The translations under genes were made by a program, and so were the position numbers. Under the pieces are notes generated by a model, which was given only the letters and a program-made list of their open reading frames with translations, was not told the origin of the DNA and made no database searches. Of a stretch of 64,000 nt of DNA, positions 62,584 to 64,000 are shown one piece after another (within the stretch, counting starts at the first letter, position 1; each line of letters opens with the position of its first letter). The stretch is from Prolixibacteraceae bacterium JC049 (GTDB taxonomy: Bacteria; Bacteroidota; Bacteroidia; Bacteroidales; Prolixibacteraceae): positions 1 to 64,000 of the forward strand of contig SACZ01000008.1 of the NCBI GenBank assembly GCA_023369685.1, read 5' to 3'.

Positions 62584-64000
62584 ATGACCGTTAAAACAAA
62601 TCATGGTGTTCGCGAAGCGATGAGCCAACTGGGAATTGAAGATATTAATTTCGGTGTATGCACTGGAACAAAATGGTTAAAGACAGAAGGTGATGTAACT
62701 TCATCATTTTCACCTAACGATAATGAACGTATTGCAGGTGTAAAACAAGGTACGCTTGCCGATTATAATTATGTGGTTGAAAAAGCCCAGGAAACTTTCA
62801 AAGAGTGGCGTATGATGCCAGCACCAAAGCGTGGTGAGATTGTGCGTCAGATTGGTTTGGAGTTAAGAAAATACAAAGAGCCATTGGGAATGATTGTTTC
62901 TTACGAAATGGGTAAGATATATCAGGAAGGTTTGGGAGAAGTGCAGGAGATGATTGATATCTGTGACTTTGCTGTAGGGCAATCGCGTCAGCTTTACGGT
63001 TTCACCATGCATTCAGAAAGAGATCGTCATCGCATGTACGATCAGTATCATCCACTAGGAGTGGTTGGAGTTATTACGGCTTTTAACTTTCCTGCTGCTG
63101 TTTGGGCCTGGAATGCAATGATGGCTATGATTTGTGGTGATGTAGTAGTTTGGAAACCATCTTCGAAAGTATTTATTTGTGCTGTTGCTATTCATAAAAT
63201 TGTAGCCAATGTTTTAGCTGCCAATAACTTGCCGGAAGGAATCCTGAACATGGTTTGCACTAGTTCTAAATACCTTGGTGACAACATGCTGGAAGATAAG
63301 CGTATTCCTTTGGTTTCATTCACCGGATCGACCCGTATTGGAAAGAAAGTTGGTCGCATTGTTGGAGAACGTTTAGGAAAAACAATTCTGGAATTGGGTG
63401 GAAATAATGCCATTATTATTACTCCTGAAGCTGATATGGAAATGGCTATTCGTGCCGTTGTTTTTGGTGCAGTAGGAACATGCGGACAGCGTTGTACTTC
63501 AACTCGAAGAATAATCGTTCACGATTCGATATATGATACAGTTAAAGAACGATTGATTGCTATCTATAAGCAGTTGCCTATTGGAAATGCGCTGGACAAA
63601 AAGACATTGGTTGGTCCGTTGGTAGACAAATGGGCAGTGAACGACTTTACCAATTCCATTGAAAAGGTGAAACAAGAAGGTGGTAAAATTATATTTGGAG
63701 GTGAGGTCTTGACTGGTGATCAATTTGAGTCAGATTGCTACGTGATGCCATGTATTGCTGAGGTAGAAAACCATTTTGAAATAGTTCAGGAAGAAACATT
63801 TGCACCATTGCTTTATATGATTAAATATTCAGAATTGGAAGAGGCGATAAATATTCATAACGACGTGCCTCAGGGATTGTCTTCGGCTATTTTTAGTCGA
63901 AACATGCTGGAAACCGAACGTTTCCTTTCGCACGAAGGGTCGGATTGTGGTATTGCCAATGTGAATATTGGAACTTCAGGAGCTGAAATTGGTGGTGCTT
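62584..64000 (+). CDS. ALDH7 (antiquitin-type) aldehyde dehydrogenase, 3' end outside window
   Basis: At least 472 residues are visible and the frame is open at the right edge. Catalytic Cys sits in VGTCGQRCTSTRR, Glu in ILELGGNNAI, and the NAD region in FTGSTRIGKKVG. The segment GSDCGIANVNIGTSGAEIGGA and PAPKRGEIVRQIG are hallmarks of ALDH7/antiquitin, whose known members oxidise alpha-aminoadipate semialdehyde (or its cyclic piperideine form) to alpha-aminoadipate in lysine catabolism. The ATG at 62584 is 18 bases after the second hydro-lyase. It links the cluster to lysine or aminoadipate metabolism. Confidence 0.93.
   Translation, partial: MTVKTNHGVREAMSQLGIEDINFGVCTGTKWLKTEGDVTSSFSPNDNERIAGVKQGTLADYNYVVEKAQETFKEWRMMPAPKRGEIVRQIGLELRKYKEPLGMIVSYEMGKIYQEGLGEVQEMIDICDFAVGQSRQLYGFTMHSERDRHRMYDQYHPLGVVGVITAFNFPAAVWAWNAMMAMICGDVVVWKPSSKVFICAVAIHKIVANVLAANNLPEGILNMVCTSSKYLGDNMLEDKRIPLVSFTGSTRIGKKVGRIVGERLGKTILELGGNNAIIITPEADMEMAIRAVVFGAVGTCGQRCTSTRRIIVHDSIYDTVKERLIAIYKQLPIGNALDKKTLVGPLVDKWAVNDFTNSIEKVKQEGGKIIFGGEVLTGDQFESDCYVMPCIAEVENHFEIVQEETFAPLLYMIKYSELEEAINIHNDVPQGLSSAIFSRNMLETERFLSHEGSDCGIANVNIGTSGAEIGGA

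Overview
The window is AT-rich DNA from a member of the Bacteroidota, most likely a marine or anaerobic member of the Bacteroidales/Marinilabiliales. The assignment is inferred from type IX secretion (T9SS) sorting domains, PorP/SprF and PorE-like proteins, DUF2723, S46 peptidase, the rnhA type with an N-terminal viroplasmin-like domain, and promoter elements of the TTTG-N19-TAnnTTTG type. No 16S gene is present, so the genus cannot be fixed. I see no insertion sequence, prophage or CRISPR array.

Region by region. (1) 1-6985: the 3' part of a large Ig-repeat cell-surface protein with a type B T9SS sorting domain, then its likely PorP/SprF partner and a PorE-like OmpA protein. (2) 7010-11416: a histidine kinase whose sensor is a periplasmic ABC-type substrate-binding domain, an NtrC-type sigma-54 activator, and a small unknown gene with a weak sigma-54-like promoter. 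A 645-bp stretch without a convincing gene follows and contains a strong terminator. (3) 12062-18101: a FAD-linked oxidase with a short Cys-rich tail, and a large BNR/VPS10-like secreted protein with a type A T9SS tail. (4) 18172-24055, minus strand: a fucosidase operon GH29-GH95-GH29, followed by two tRNA-Gln genes. (5) 24756-38894: mostly housekeeping genes. These are a DUF2723 membrane glycosyltransferase, purine nucleoside phosphorylase, lpxK, sppA, folK, upp, a GNAT/FemAB-like protein, a polysaccharide deacetylase, radC, a duplicated tRNA-Glu-rpsT module, an OxyR-type regulator and a DUF3298-type lipoprotein. (6) 39036-53819: a lipoprotein, a sialate O-acetylesterase, prfB with a programmed frameshift, an ECF sigma factor with a membrane partner, ppk1, an ArsC-like protein, an S46 dipeptidyl-peptidase, rnhA, waaA and a B12-dependent ribonucleotide reductase. 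(7) 54355-64000: a metabolic gene cluster that runs off the window.

The last region is the most interesting. It encodes a CitD-CitE fusion, CitF, an isocitrate/homoisocitrate/isopropylmalate-type dehydrogenase, an HD-fold protein lacking the HD-motif histidine, two adjacent LeuC-LeuD-type fused hydro-lyases, and an ALDH7 (antiquitin-type alpha-aminoadipate semialdehyde dehydrogenase). Together these enzyme types could run the alpha-aminoadipate (homocitrate) route in the catabolic direction: aminoadipate semialdehyde to aminoadipate, then 2-oxoadipate, homoisocitrate, homoaconitate and homocitrate, then lyase cleavage to 2-oxoglutarate plus acetate. This is a hypothesis from gene content. The conservative alternative is a citrate/2-oxoglutarate interconversion cluster with an unrelated aldehyde dehydrogenase.

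Functions come from motifs and family knowledge recognised by eye; no database search was run. Starts were moved from the longest reading frame where a signal peptide, family N-terminus or ATG argued for it.
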